From Apoderus coryli (taxonomy: Eukaryota > Arthropoda > Insecta > Coleoptera > Attelabidae), in assembly GCA_911728435.2 (NCBI GenBank), contig OU452199.1:26236860-26300859 (forward strand): a stretch of 64,000 bases of DNA, in the 5' to 3' direction. Shown here piece after piece: positions 56,801 through 64,000 of the stretch. A program made the translations under genes and the position numbers. The notes under the pieces are model-generated. The model did no database searches. It was not told the DNA's origin and saw only the letters and a list, made by a program, of their open reading frames with translations. How positions within the stretch are numbered: position 1 is the first letter of the stretch; each line of letters begins with the position of its first letter.

Positions 56801-59800
56801 CGTAAAGAATTGGGTCTCACAATTTATTTTGCGGTTTGGTGTTGTACCGACGCGATGCCGACGGAGGGCTCATAGGAGAAGCTTTGGATATTTTTTGAAA
56901 TTCACTTTCTAGTGAAGAAAGTGCTTGAATTAGATTCGTACTAATTTTTACTGAAAAAATTAGAAGATTTTCATGAAAATATCAAATTAAAAAAACTCTT
57001 ATGGGTTTTGTTTTATCCGAAGTTATAAATAAACATCAACTTTGCTTGCATCTCTTTGGAATAATAAATATATCATACCTAGGTATACCTAGCTATTCAT
57101 TTTTTAAGAAAATCTTTACTAAAGTGGGAACTTTTTAATTTAGAGAAATGGTTGTTAAATATTCTATTATTCAGTTATAGAGATGTCACCTTAATACGTA
57201 AAAAATAGAAACATTACACAATAATTATTTATAGTAATACACGCACATACCTCATTGCTTTGCTTTTTTACTGACACCTCAATATTTTTCTGTTGCTTAG
57301 GAAATTGCTGAAAAGTGTCCATTCGAGGCTTACTGAGTTGTCCAGTGTATAAGAACAATTTCAGCGCATCATCAGCACGTTTGCAATTATTCTTAAATGA
57401 GTATGCTTGTAAAGTCTGATTACGACATGTATTACAAATTAATTGGGGCATACCATCGTTTTCGAAAACCTATAAAAAGAGATTAATTAGTTAAACAATG
57501 TGTTATGAGATACCGAGGAACTTTACTGCTAAAAATGCATGATAGTTAAAAATTTATTATGCCGTTTGCTCTTATCAAAACGTCCCGACGTTTATCTGAA
57601 TTTCTGAATGTTTGCTTTTGCTAAAAATTAGGTAAAATGTTGTTCTATAATCCTCAAAATGCATATAAACAGCAGCTGTACCTCGGGCAGAAAATCATCA
57701 GTTTTAAATCAGGTTTTCGATAATGTCTATGTAAGCTAATTCAGTGTCGACAGTAACACTAAAATCGAATTATAATAATTGTATTGTTTCGTAATATACA
57801 GTCTGTAATTTTAATATAGGTACCTACGTCTGTTACATATTATGTTGAATCACAACTAACTTTGTCTGGGTAGGTATATTGGATTCACACTGCTTGTATG
57901 TTATACAAGATTTTTCTGGATGATCTTGTCTCGATTTCTCTAAACGTCGAACATGCCATCGAGCATTAATATCCGTGTATATACACTTTTGGGATGAAGC
58001 CGTTTTTGAAAAATTATGGATTTTTTGGTTATCTAATTGCTTGCCTGTCCTGGCTCGATAAATTGTTTTATATTGTTGTTTTTTTTCTAATTCTATTTTA
58101 ACCCGAGTTTTAAACTATGATGCGTGATGGGCAGGTATTTTGTGTGCAATACTCTCAACGGATGTAAGCAGAATGTCAGTTTTTGGAACAGTGACACCAT
58201 AGTTCAGTAGTTTTTCGTTATCATTTAGGTGTCTGAGATGAATTACAGTTGTTTGAGCCAAATCATTTTTGATTATATTGAACTAATATGGACCAACTCT
58301 AAAAGGTCTTTCAAATAAAATAAAAAGGATAGGTAATAGATTTAACATTCGAACGGTTTTCAAAACAGAAAATAATCTATGTTCATTTTTAACAATAGAT
58401 CATATCTAAGTAACAGGCAGTACAGAACCCGTGTCAACAACAAAGTTTCACGAGTATTTGATATCAATTCTGGAGTACCTCAAGGGAGCGCTATAGGTCC
58501 ACTCCTATACATACTATTCACTGCGGATCTACCTGTAAACAGAGACACAATCATGGGAACATTTGCTGACGACACGGTAGTTCTAGCAAGTCACGAAGAT
58601 CCAGCTGTGGCAAGTACTACATTGCAAAACCATTTAAATCAAATAGAAAACTGGCTGCGACAGTGGAGAATTAAAATTAATGAAAGTAAATCTGTTCAAG
58701 TTAACTTTGCGCTGCGGAAGGAAGAATGTCCACCAGCATTTATAAACAACATACAAATACCCACATCAGCTGTGACAAAATATTTAGGATTGCATCTTGA
58801 CAAAAGACTGACTTGGAAGGAGCATATAATCAAAAAGCGTAAGCAAATCGATTTGAAAATCAAAGAATTATACTGGCTAATAGGTAGAAAATCGAAATTA
58901 CCACTGGAAAATAAAGTTTTAATATATAAAAGTATCATCAAACCTATATGGGTTTACGGAATAGAACTATGGGGATGTACAAGCAAATCGAACATATCAA
59001 TTATCCAGAGAAGTCAGTCTAAAATTCTTAGAATGATAACAGATGCTCCATGGTATGTTAGCAATCTGACACTACACGAAGACCTAAAAGTAGCTTATGT
59101 TAAAGATGTCATAAAGGAGAAAAGCATAAAACATCACGAAAAACTCGTAAATCATACAAATGCCCTCATGCGTCCACTACTGGAGCCTTTCTTGGACAGA
59201 AGACTCAAACGCAATTGGCCTGCAGATCTGAGAGAGGATTAAAGAGGACTTGTCACTGGAGAAGTCTTCGTAACTCCATTTGAGAGCTACCACAGCTCCC
59301 TGTCATCCTACTAGCTTATAGAATATATTGTATTCTGATTGCTAAGAAATATATACATAATAAAAAATTTTTTAACAATAACTAAACCTGATATTGAAAA
59401 TCAGAAAAACTAAAAATTGCATCTACAAAGTTCCATGTGATTGTAACAGATATTATATTGGAGAAACAGGTAGATCACTGAATAAAAGAACACCAAAACT
59501 ACATTAGGAAATTCAAAAATCTAACATAGCCGAACACGCATATGAAACAGGTCATAGGAGTCTATGGGACAATGTCGAAATTCTAGAATATGAATCTAAC
59601 AACAAAAAGGAAATTAAAATAAACTATTAGAATCATACATGATTATTTTTGATTGTGTATCATTCATAATTTTAAATAGTGGCGAAATACCCAAATAATG
59701 AGCTTTAATATATTCGCGCCACAACAAACATAGAAGCTACCTCTTAGAGAATTTAAACCCTTGGTCCATATCAAATATTGCGGAAGTTTAAAACGATTTT

Positions 59801-60287
59801 TATGGATTGTGATATTATTTATTAAAGAATTTTGGGTTTCTGTGGGGTACGTAAGTATTTTCAGTGTTTTCTTTCTTTTAACTTACAACACTGATGTACT
59901 ATAAAAAAGGAGTCTCAAAACAACCACAGAAGTTGGTTAATGCATTTTATAATAATTATTCAAAATATGAGTGGTAGTTAGGTACGTAACATTTTAAAGC
60001 AATCGTTGTTACAGGTAATACCTAGAGTACAGTTTTCTATCTGTACCTCCAGTCTGTGATATTTGTGAAAAAAATATGAAAACAAATTACAGTTTCCTAA
60101 ATAACTTCAACTTCAATTAGGTAGTCAATATACGAACCTCAATAGCAACACAAGCCATAATTTGAAGAGGTAATGGTACAGTTACTTTACCACGTCTTTC
60201 ATAAATGTTCGTTAAATCGTCCTCTTCATTACTTAAACAAAAACGACAAATTTTCATTTCGTTTAGTATATTTCCACGGTTCTCCAT
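44892..60287 (-). CDS. ZAD-domain C2H2 zinc-finger protein
   Basis: Probable nuclear DNA-binding transcription factor. Exons, high to low: 60287-60138, 57469-57251, 53787-53554, 53496-53313, 52440-52217, 50124-49853, 49797-49639, 49565-49291, 46295-46077, 46021-45903, 45850-45718, 45178-44892 (2475 nt, 824 aa). All junctions are GT/AG and in phase. ZAD domain: C14-X2-C17 and C62-X2-C65, split by intron 1; it normally dimerises. An acidic linker follows (124-201). Then ten C2H2 fingers lie at about 210-500, three of them (5, 8 and 10) split by introns. The rest is a low-complexity acidic/polar tail. ZAD-C2H2 proteins are an insect-expanded class; I cannot assign an ortholog. Intron 1 holds a LINE-in-PLE nest, intron 2 a complete DNA transposon and intron 5 a foldback MITE. 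Confidence 0.92.
45440..45468. repeat. Perfect 29-nt palindrome
   Basis: CCATGGTACAATAA, a central G, and the exact complement TTATTGTACCATGG. It lies in the intron before the last ZAD exon. The near-zero loop favours cruciform extrusion; no matching protein site is known to me. Confidence 0.9.
46296..47187. other. ZAD gene intron sequence, no element named
   Basis: Lies between exon 9 and the possible alternative exon. It includes a short caccctgtatattt tip near 46900 typical of mariner-type ends, but no partner was found. A 111-codon plus-strand frame at 46849-47184 has no motif. Confidence 0.4.
47188..47363 (-). CDS. Possible alternative last exon of the ZAD gene
   Basis: After a TTTTTTATAG acceptor, a phase-1 frame of 57 codons (ATKLGIVGNPSYSPGEL...) runs to TAA at 47190-47188. 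Exon 8 of the ZAD gene (ends 49291) is also phase 1, so splicing to it would give a 630-aa isoform that keeps the ZAD and all fingers but swaps the tail. The residue composition looks protein-like, with no homology I recognise. A minus-strand AATAAA-like site lies about 130 bp downstream. It could also be an exon of another gene or chance. Confidence 0.4.
47630..47857 (+). other. Unidentified open frame in ZAD intron
   Basis: About 75 codons without ATG start; it contains RFPLKYIHDVENTYNTDE and ITKAEDWVPLRTNV and ends TDKEWK. The composition is protein-like, but I recognise no family, and it is antisense to the host gene with no clear splice sites. Possibly a transposon or processed-gene remnant. 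Confidence 0.2.
47864..49290. other. ZAD gene intron 8, distal part
   Basis: AT-rich; nothing supported apart from ordinary intron sequence downstream of the exon 8 donor (GTAAGT at 49290). Confidence 0.4.
50796..51810. mobile_element. Foldback mariner-type MITE, about 430-bp arms
   Basis: The element 50798-51808 begins CAGGGTGTTAGTAAATAAGT and ends with its complement, bounded by TA on each side. Arms run to about 51225 and from about 51385, sharing for example gcaatcaataaatcttcagt and aaaattcttaattgc as inverted matches. The core of about 160 bp is AT-rich. Frames inside the arms are by-products of the inverted sequence, not genes. It lies in ZAD intron 5. Confidence 0.9.
52441..53312. other. 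ZAD gene intron 4
   Basis: AT-rich intron between GTAGAT donor (53312) and TTTCAG acceptor (52441). No element or exon supported. Confidence 0.5.
54360..56777 (-). mobile_element. DNA transposon with intact ORF, unnamed family
   Basis: The element 54363-56774 (2412 bp) starts CACAGGCCAACA and ends with its complement. The sub-terminal sequences also match in inverted orientation (ttttggtgcc; tctatcag...tagtttttgagat), so the TIRs are 120-150 bp with gaps. TAA on both sides (54360-54362 and 56775-56777) is a plausible 3-bp target duplication. The single minus-strand ORF fills most of the interior. It lies in intron 2 of the ZAD gene, same strand. The 3-bp duplication and CACA tip recall CACTA or PIF/Harbinger groups, but I do not assign one. 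Confidence 0.85.
54615..56315 (-). CDS. Putative DDE transposase, 566 aa, unnamed family
   Basis: Intact intronless frame. N-terminus: CYVC (17-20) and CKTC (61-64), probably one zinc-binding module, then FGVPMVWREP (81-90), HHDDCYFC (93-100) and an acidic linker (145-175). Core: LFIDSSKRSLK (D264), then ICVDLKM (D318) followed by a GYTKYPCFLCLWDSR block (C337-X2-C340), and PPLHIKLGLMKQFVKAL (383-399). C-terminus: SIKVHYLHSHLDRFPENLG, then EEQGERFHQDI (E512/E513/E516) and a basic tail. D264, D318 and one of the late Glu residues would make a DDE triad on an RNase-H-like fold with a C-X2-C insertion, as in CACTA-type enzymes; that is inference. I know this as a widespread uncharacterised arthropod protein family. 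TIRs flank it, so it is the element's likely transposase. Confidence 0.7.
   Translation of the reverse strand: MASTSRRTCVNHPDVFCYVCGEYTLKESRKRISDFVKRAYLAYFGVHLGDQDKSWAPHFICKTCVEHLRQWTTGKRKCLKFGVPMVWREPRNHHDDCYFCLVNIKGINRNNRHKWTYPDLDSARRPVVHSEEIPVPSFSSLPKLTEDDTETSTSDEVKRIQSENDSDFEADLATPQCFNQEELNDLIRDLNLSKESAELLASRLKEKNLLCRGTNITFYRKRDKDLLPFFTQENDLVFCNNIKGLLEKMGLPEYTPDDWRLFIDSSKRSLKCVLLHNGNKYGSIPIGHSTTMKEEYETIALVLRKIKYEEHQWSICVDLKMINFLLGQQSGYTKYPCFLCLWDSRAKNEHWVNKNWPSRDVMIQGIQNVINEPLVSREKILLPPLHIKLGLMKQFVKALNRDGNCFGYLSRKFPGISTEKLKAGIFDGPQIRQLVKDPQFTTSMNETESNAWSSFVQVVQNFLGNHKADNYVELVETMLSNFNILGCNMSIKVHYLHSHLDRFPENLGDCSEEQGERFHQDIKTMEDRYQGRWDSHMMADYCWSLQRDCPSKLHSRKSYKRKFLCD
57838..58285 (-). other. 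Unidentified degenerate coding remnant
   Basis: Minus-strand translation gives about 54 open residues (HLRHLNDNEKLLNYGVTVPK ... VESIAHKIPAHHA), a stop, then FKTRVKIELEKKQQYKTIYR and more. It is protein-like but broken and unrecognised, possibly a retroelement piece. Adjacent to the PLE fragment on the other strand. Confidence 0.25.
58398..59242 (+). CDS. Jockey-like LINE reverse transcriptase, C-terminal part
   Basis: An open frame of 281 codons of LINE origin; the preceding MFIFNN codons are host PLE sequence in another frame, so the ATG at 58379 is not a native start. Motifs in order: RSYLSNRQYR; GVPQGSAIGPLLYILF (RT block 4-5); TFADDTVVLASH (catalytic FADD); KYLGLHLDKRLTWKEHI; then PIWVYGIELWGC and RMITDAPWYVSNLTLHEDL, typical of jockey-clade elements. 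The N-terminal RT blocks and endonuclease are missing, so it is inactive, but it has no stop or shift, which argues for a young insertion. Confidence 0.9.
58398..59368 (+). mobile_element. 5'-truncated jockey-like LINE
   Basis: A 971-bp insertion flanked by the direct repeat TTTTTAACAATA (58386-58397 and 59369-59380), a target-site duplication of LINE size. It ends in an A-rich tail (ataataaaaaa) next to the right repeat. It carries only the last 281 codons of the RT protein plus a short 3' UTR, as expected for incomplete reverse transcription. Confidence 0.9.
59641..60137. other. ZAD intron 1, proximal part
   Basis: AT-rich sequence between the PLE fragment and ZAD exon 1. It contains the exon 1 donor (GTTCGT at 60137). 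No other feature. Confidence 0.4.
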
Positions 60288-60875
60288 TATTTCTTGTCTA
60301 ATTTCACAAATCCAAATACCAACTTATAATATGAAATTAAGAAAACTGTAATACATCAAAACGTAAAAATATTGGAAAATGGTGGTTGGCTTGGCTTATT
60401 AAATTTGACGTCAACGTCGCTAAATTTGACAGGAGTTATGTATCAATAGTTCAGTTCCTTTTCACAAAATGTTTTCACTCAGTTGCTCACCTTATGGCAC
60501 GTTTATTTTACAAGTCTCATTCAACGTTCTATTCATAAATTAATATAAGCATTGTCTTTAAAAGGTTTATAAAGACAATGATATAACCCATAAGGATATT
60601 CTTACATCTAGCCTGATTGATAAAAGGGAACTAATCTAATAATAACAGACAGAGCCTTGAAATGCAATCAGCTACCACAGATCACAGAACTACTAACAAT
60701 GTTCTTTATAGTTCTGTCATAGGTGTATAGATGACGCTAATGGACGTTTGACTTATTGAGAGTACAGTGACTATATATATAGTTACTGTAATTGAGAGTG
60801 CATACAAGAGACAAGAAGCGCCACATTTTAATTTAATAGTTGTTTTTTGCATAAGTATGACCACTATGAGTTTAA
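60288..60875. other. ZAD gene upstream region
   Basis: Contains the presumed 5' UTR and promoter of the ZAD gene. I see no convincing TATA box. A short cagtgactatatatatagttactg palindrome lies near 60765-60790. No other gene. Confidence 0.4.
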
Positions 60876-62081
60876 ACCTTTGAATATAAAGTGACAGGAA
60901 GGAGCTTTGCGCTGACTGTGGTTAATACATTTCTGACGGAAACGGCCATGTTGAACAGCCACATTAGAGATTCATTGTTTTGGTTGTTCGTTGTGCAAAG
61001 TTGTATGTTTTACGGTTTTTTGCAGTTTTGAATGCTTTAGTTAGTGAATATAAGCAAATTTTGTGTATTTATGAGTGAACAATTATTATACTACAATAAT
61101 ATTAACAATAGCATCAGTGTAAATACTTAAAATAGTGCTATTTAAAGACAATAATAAACTATTTCAAAGACAATAATAAACATGGTTAGTTGTGCAGCCA
61201 GTGGTTGTTCCCAGACACCTACAAATACAATTCTGGAGTTACATTTCACTAATAAGTAATTTTAATCAAGAGGTTTAGTAATAGGTATATCCGTAAAATT
61301 TCGAAATAAAGTATTATTTTTTCAATGACATTTACAAAAAGATGGCTTGGTCACTGGCGTAGAACAGGTTAAAATTAGGAATATTTGCTTTGTAAATAAA
61401 ACAGAAAGTTATGTTTTATATTTAAAGGGTCTGGATTAATTTTAGAATTTGCATGATAAATAATAGGTATTCACAAAAAATAAATAAAATTTACACAAAC
61501 ATGTTTAAATACTTAACTTATTAATTAGTAGGTAGGTACTTATCTTCAAAAATATAACTTTTTTTAGCTTTCCCAAAGATCCAAACAGAAAAATGTTGTG
61601 GGTTAATTTCTTAAAGAAGCCTGACTTTATACCGAAACCTACCAGTGTTTTATGTTCTCATCATTTTGCTGAAGATTGTTTTGATCGAACGTCTAAGTTA
61701 AAGGTGAGACTAGTATGAACTACTCTGCCAACAATTGAAGAGGATAGATTAAAATATGTAAGTATTACTCTTTTAAAAAATATATCTAGCTAAATTATGT
61801 TTGTAAAAATACAGTAAATTACGAAAAAATAAGAAATATATGCACAAAAGAAATTTTATTCAAAGGTCAATAAATAAGTTATTGTTTTTCTCAGTTTTGT
61901 TTATTATTTACCCTTTTCCCTACTTCCATCAGATTGAAAACATTTTGTATATAATAGTAATGAATTCAAGAAATATTATTTGTGATTGCTTATTAATATT
62001 TTATGGACCTGCGCCACTGCGAAACCGGATATACTAGTTCGCTACATGCAACATCCATTCTGGTCAACATTTGTTGCTATA
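60876..62081 (+). mobile_element. P-like THAP transposon, copy B
   Basis: Begins ACCTTTGAATATAAAGTGAC, matching the terminal repeat of copy A, and runs collinear with copy A (inverted) to about 62081, where atgcaacatccattctg is shared. The last 20-25 bp, including the 3' TIR, are missing or diverged, so no target duplication can be read. It encodes two THAP exon fragments and no catalytic domain. Confidence 0.75.
61182..61720 (+). pseudogene. THAP DNA-binding domain fragment (copy B)
   Basis: Exon 1 (61182-61255) encodes MVSCAASGCSQTPTNTILEL to a GTAATT donor. Exon 2 (from 61568, TTTTTAG acceptor) begins FPKDPNRKMLW, then LCSHHFAEDCFDRTS and KVRLV before TGA. The C-X4-C and C-X2-H zinc ligands and the Trp are present, so the roughly 75-aa product could fold as a THAP domain. 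The stop falls just before the PTT of the AVPT-like box. No transposase follows. Confidence 0.75.
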
Positions 62082-62625
62082 GGATAGATAGAAGGTTTAA
62101 CATTATTCTATGATTCAATGATCGCGTTCATCACAAATCGCTACCGGAGCGCTCATCAATTGTCTGCTGAACGCACTGATCAGTGGTGAGCGCTTCAGTA
62201 GCCGTCGCCATTTTTCCATCAGATTTGAAATACGCTACTCTAGCGATGGAATCTGTCATTTATAAAATAAACAAAACAAACATGTTAATGAAAACAAACC
62301 AGTGCAATAAATAAATAGGATCCATTTTTTATTTTACTTTGCGCATGCGTTATGATCGGGTTCGTTTAAAACAATAAAATAAATAACAACAAAAATAACC
62401 TAATATATCTTTACTAACCTTAAATAATAAAGTGTTTAGTCTGTCGTGTTTATTAGTGTTTGCTTTTCGAAGTTTTAAGACTATTAGGACCGAATCTCCA
62501 AATACCCAACGCAGTAAAAGGGTCTCATGACATTGCTATTCCCCCACCATCAAATCTCTCAAAACCCGAATCTCTAAATCTCCCTCGCACAAAAGCCAGC
62601 TTTAAGGTCTAAAATTCTAGAAACA

Positions 62626-62767
62626 CAAGAAAAATTAAAATTACAAGGCAAATAAAAAATTAAAATTGATTTTAACCAATCAGAATGAAGTATAGCGTTT
62701 GTTTATATGCCAAACTGGATTCTGATTGGTTAGAATTAATTTTTAAATTTAATTTTTCTTATGTCTC
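62626..62767. repeat. MITE-like inverted repeat
   Basis: Arms 62626-62686 and 62719-62767 share aaccaatcagaat and aagaaaaattaaa as inverted matches around a 32-bp spacer. AT-rich foldback unit without coding potential. Confidence 0.65.
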
Positions 62768-63466
62768 TAGCACTCAGAGATGTATAGGATGGAGAATCAG
62801 AGACATTCCTGGTCCTGGTTCGCATACAATTCTCAAAGAATGAAAAGGGCGCCGCCATGTTCCTCCCTCGTTCTGCCAACTGTCGGACAACAAATTGGTG
62901 TTAAACTACGAATCGTCTATTAGAGCCGGAATTTTAAATTCAGCCCAATAATACGCCGCTATTTTATGTTGGCAGCTGCTTAATGTTGATCGTTTGAAAC
63001 CGGTTTATATTTATACTGGGGATAATTTGGACCAGTAAAAATAACATTAAAAATTACGAAAATATTCTTTAACTTTAATTACATTCAAGATAACGGAAGA
63101 GATACAAAAGCGAGATTCTGGAATGGATTTGTGGTTATTTGTTAAGTTATGGTCAGATTAGGAGGAAATTATACAACCTAACTTGACTTTGATTAATAGC
63201 GTGTTTCTGAAGAATCAGGAACACGCATATCACAGAAGTGATATTTACATATTTAACGGCCGTAACCACCAACCCCTGATACATATTTATCACACTGTTA
63301 GCAGTCTGCTAAGTATATATTTTATATTTACCAAACCGAACTTTCGTTTACCAGCTTGACAAATCAACTAATAAGTTATCAGTCGAAATCGGGTAGTTAA
63401 ATTTTAACAAACTGATAATTATTTGAATGTAAGATTAGGGTTTCGTATAAAATAACAAAAGGAGGG
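62768..63466. other. Gene-free flank
   Basis: No exon, element end or RNA gene supported. The sequence is ordinary AT-rich intergenic DNA. Confidence 0.4.
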
Positions 63467-63585
63467 GGCGGGAGATGCATGCCCACATGTACAGCGCGCA
63501 TCGACGTGATTATGGTATTAAAGTACCTGGTCGCGTGGATGGTGGTTGGATGGTGCTCCCGGCCGAGTCGGTAGACTTGCCTCAG
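63467..63585 (+). repeat. SINE-like repeat, copy 2
   Basis: Second copy of the unit at 44243-44356. It shares gtcggtagacttgcc, ggatggtgctcccggccga (with small changes) and aaagtacctggtcg. Divergence begins after the A-box-like part, so the B-box half is absent. Confidence 0.55.
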
Positions 63586-63809
63586 AGATATGGAGAGTGG
63601 GTCATTTGTGGTTGTCAACTATTTCACAAGCGCGAAATTCAAATATTAAGAATCTTATTTCTTTCATAGGTAAGTTCGGCTTTGCAATGTTTTCTATCAC
63701 ATTTCACAATAAAACGGTTCGGAAAATTATACTAAAGTCATTTTCTCTCTCCTATATCTAAAATCAATGTCAGACTATGTTTATAAAATATGAAATTTAA
63801 GTCAGACCA

Positions 63810-63840
63810 CTGAAGATGAAGCATCGAGCTTCGAAAACAT
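63810..63840 (+). ncRNA. Hammerhead-ribozyme-like core
   Basis: CTGAAGA (63810-63816), stem GAAGC/GCTTC around ATCGA, then GAAAAC. This is the same core arrangement as at 12616, 15893 and 43062. It may be the edge of a Penelope-type terminal repeat; no inverted partner is visible before the window ends. Confidence 0.45.
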
Positions 63841-64000
63841 GTATCACTTTTTCTGATTTTGGACACTCAAAAGTGAGTTATTGTAGATATTTTACTTTTA
63901 TTTCCCGATAATAAGCTAATTTATTTTCTAAAACTGAATTCCCTGAGCAGCCAATAGTAGTCCATGGATCTAATAAAAGAAATAATACACTTCCAATAAT

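Larger units (their letters stand above)
58290..59640 (+). pseudogene. Penelope-like element end, split by a LINE
   Basis: Left part 58290-58397 encodes GPTLKGLSNKIKRIGNRFNI...FKTEN, the conserved stretch between the RT and endonuclease of Penelope-like elements. Right part from 59381 continues TKPDIENQK and, after a one-base shift, NCIYKVPCDCNRYYIGETGR, the GIY-YIG endonuclease start, then SNIAEHAYETGHRS and NVEILEYESNNKKE, with stops. The two halves join when the LINE at 58398-59368 and one copy of its 12-bp target duplication are removed. It is dead even apart from the LINE, owing to the shift and stops. Confidence 0.85.

Noticed and set aside
58379..58397. ATG at 58379 as start of an RT gene
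   Set aside because: These bases belong to the Penelope-like target and the duplicated site; the LINE begins at 58398 and is 5'-truncated.

Overview
The window is nuclear DNA of an arthropod, almost certainly an insect. It is AT-rich and intron-rich and dense in degenerate transposons. It carries a ZAD-type C2H2 zinc-finger gene, a class expanded mainly in insects, plus Ty3/gypsy, P-like, Tc1/mariner, Mutator-like, jockey-like and Penelope-like elements. I cannot fix the order or species from sequence alone.

Three host genes can be assembled exon by exon with consistent GT/AG sites and phases. (1) NDUFA8, the twin-CX9C complex I subunit, lies on the minus strand at 16411-18674 (3 exons, 175 aa). 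(2) TRMT13, the tRNA 2'-O-methyltransferase, lies on the plus strand at 25378-42461 (7 exons, 411 aa). Its 17 kb span is mostly two introns filled with repeats. (3) A ZAD plus ten-finger C2H2 protein lies on the minus strand at 44892-60287 (12 exons, 824 aa) and has a possible alternative last exon at 47188-47363. TRMT13 and the ZAD gene converge, with about 2.4 kb between their stop codons.

The rest is mobile DNA by region. 1.66-6.15 kb: a complete Ty3/gypsy retrotransposon with identical LTRs, 5-bp target duplication, tRNA-Ser primer site and open gag-pol. 7.2-15.9 kb: decayed Tc1/mariner, Penelope-like and LINE remnants. 19.5-25.2 kb: two P-like elements and a Mutator-like element, each with a direct repeat of the expected size, the last ending 160 bp before the TRMT13 start codon. 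26.3-30.7 kb: a long-TIR composite in TRMT13 intron 2. 34.4-39.5 kb (TRMT13 intron 4): LINE ends, MITE fragments and a 2.1 kb G-rich minisatellite with regularly spaced hairpins. 50.8-51.8 kb: a foldback mariner-type MITE. 54.4-56.8 kb: a DNA transposon with an intact 566-aa ORF of a family I cannot name, inside ZAD intron 2. 58.3-59.6 kb: a jockey-like LINE inserted into a Penelope-like element.

The most unusual items are the minisatellite, whose eight hairpins come in three loop variants in the strict order A-B-C-A-B-C-A-B; the intact unnamed transposon; hammerhead-ribozyme-like cores, two of them in inverted-repeat elements; and the possible alternative terminal exon of the ZAD gene. No operons, rRNA genes, canonical tRNA genes or CRISPR arrays were seen.
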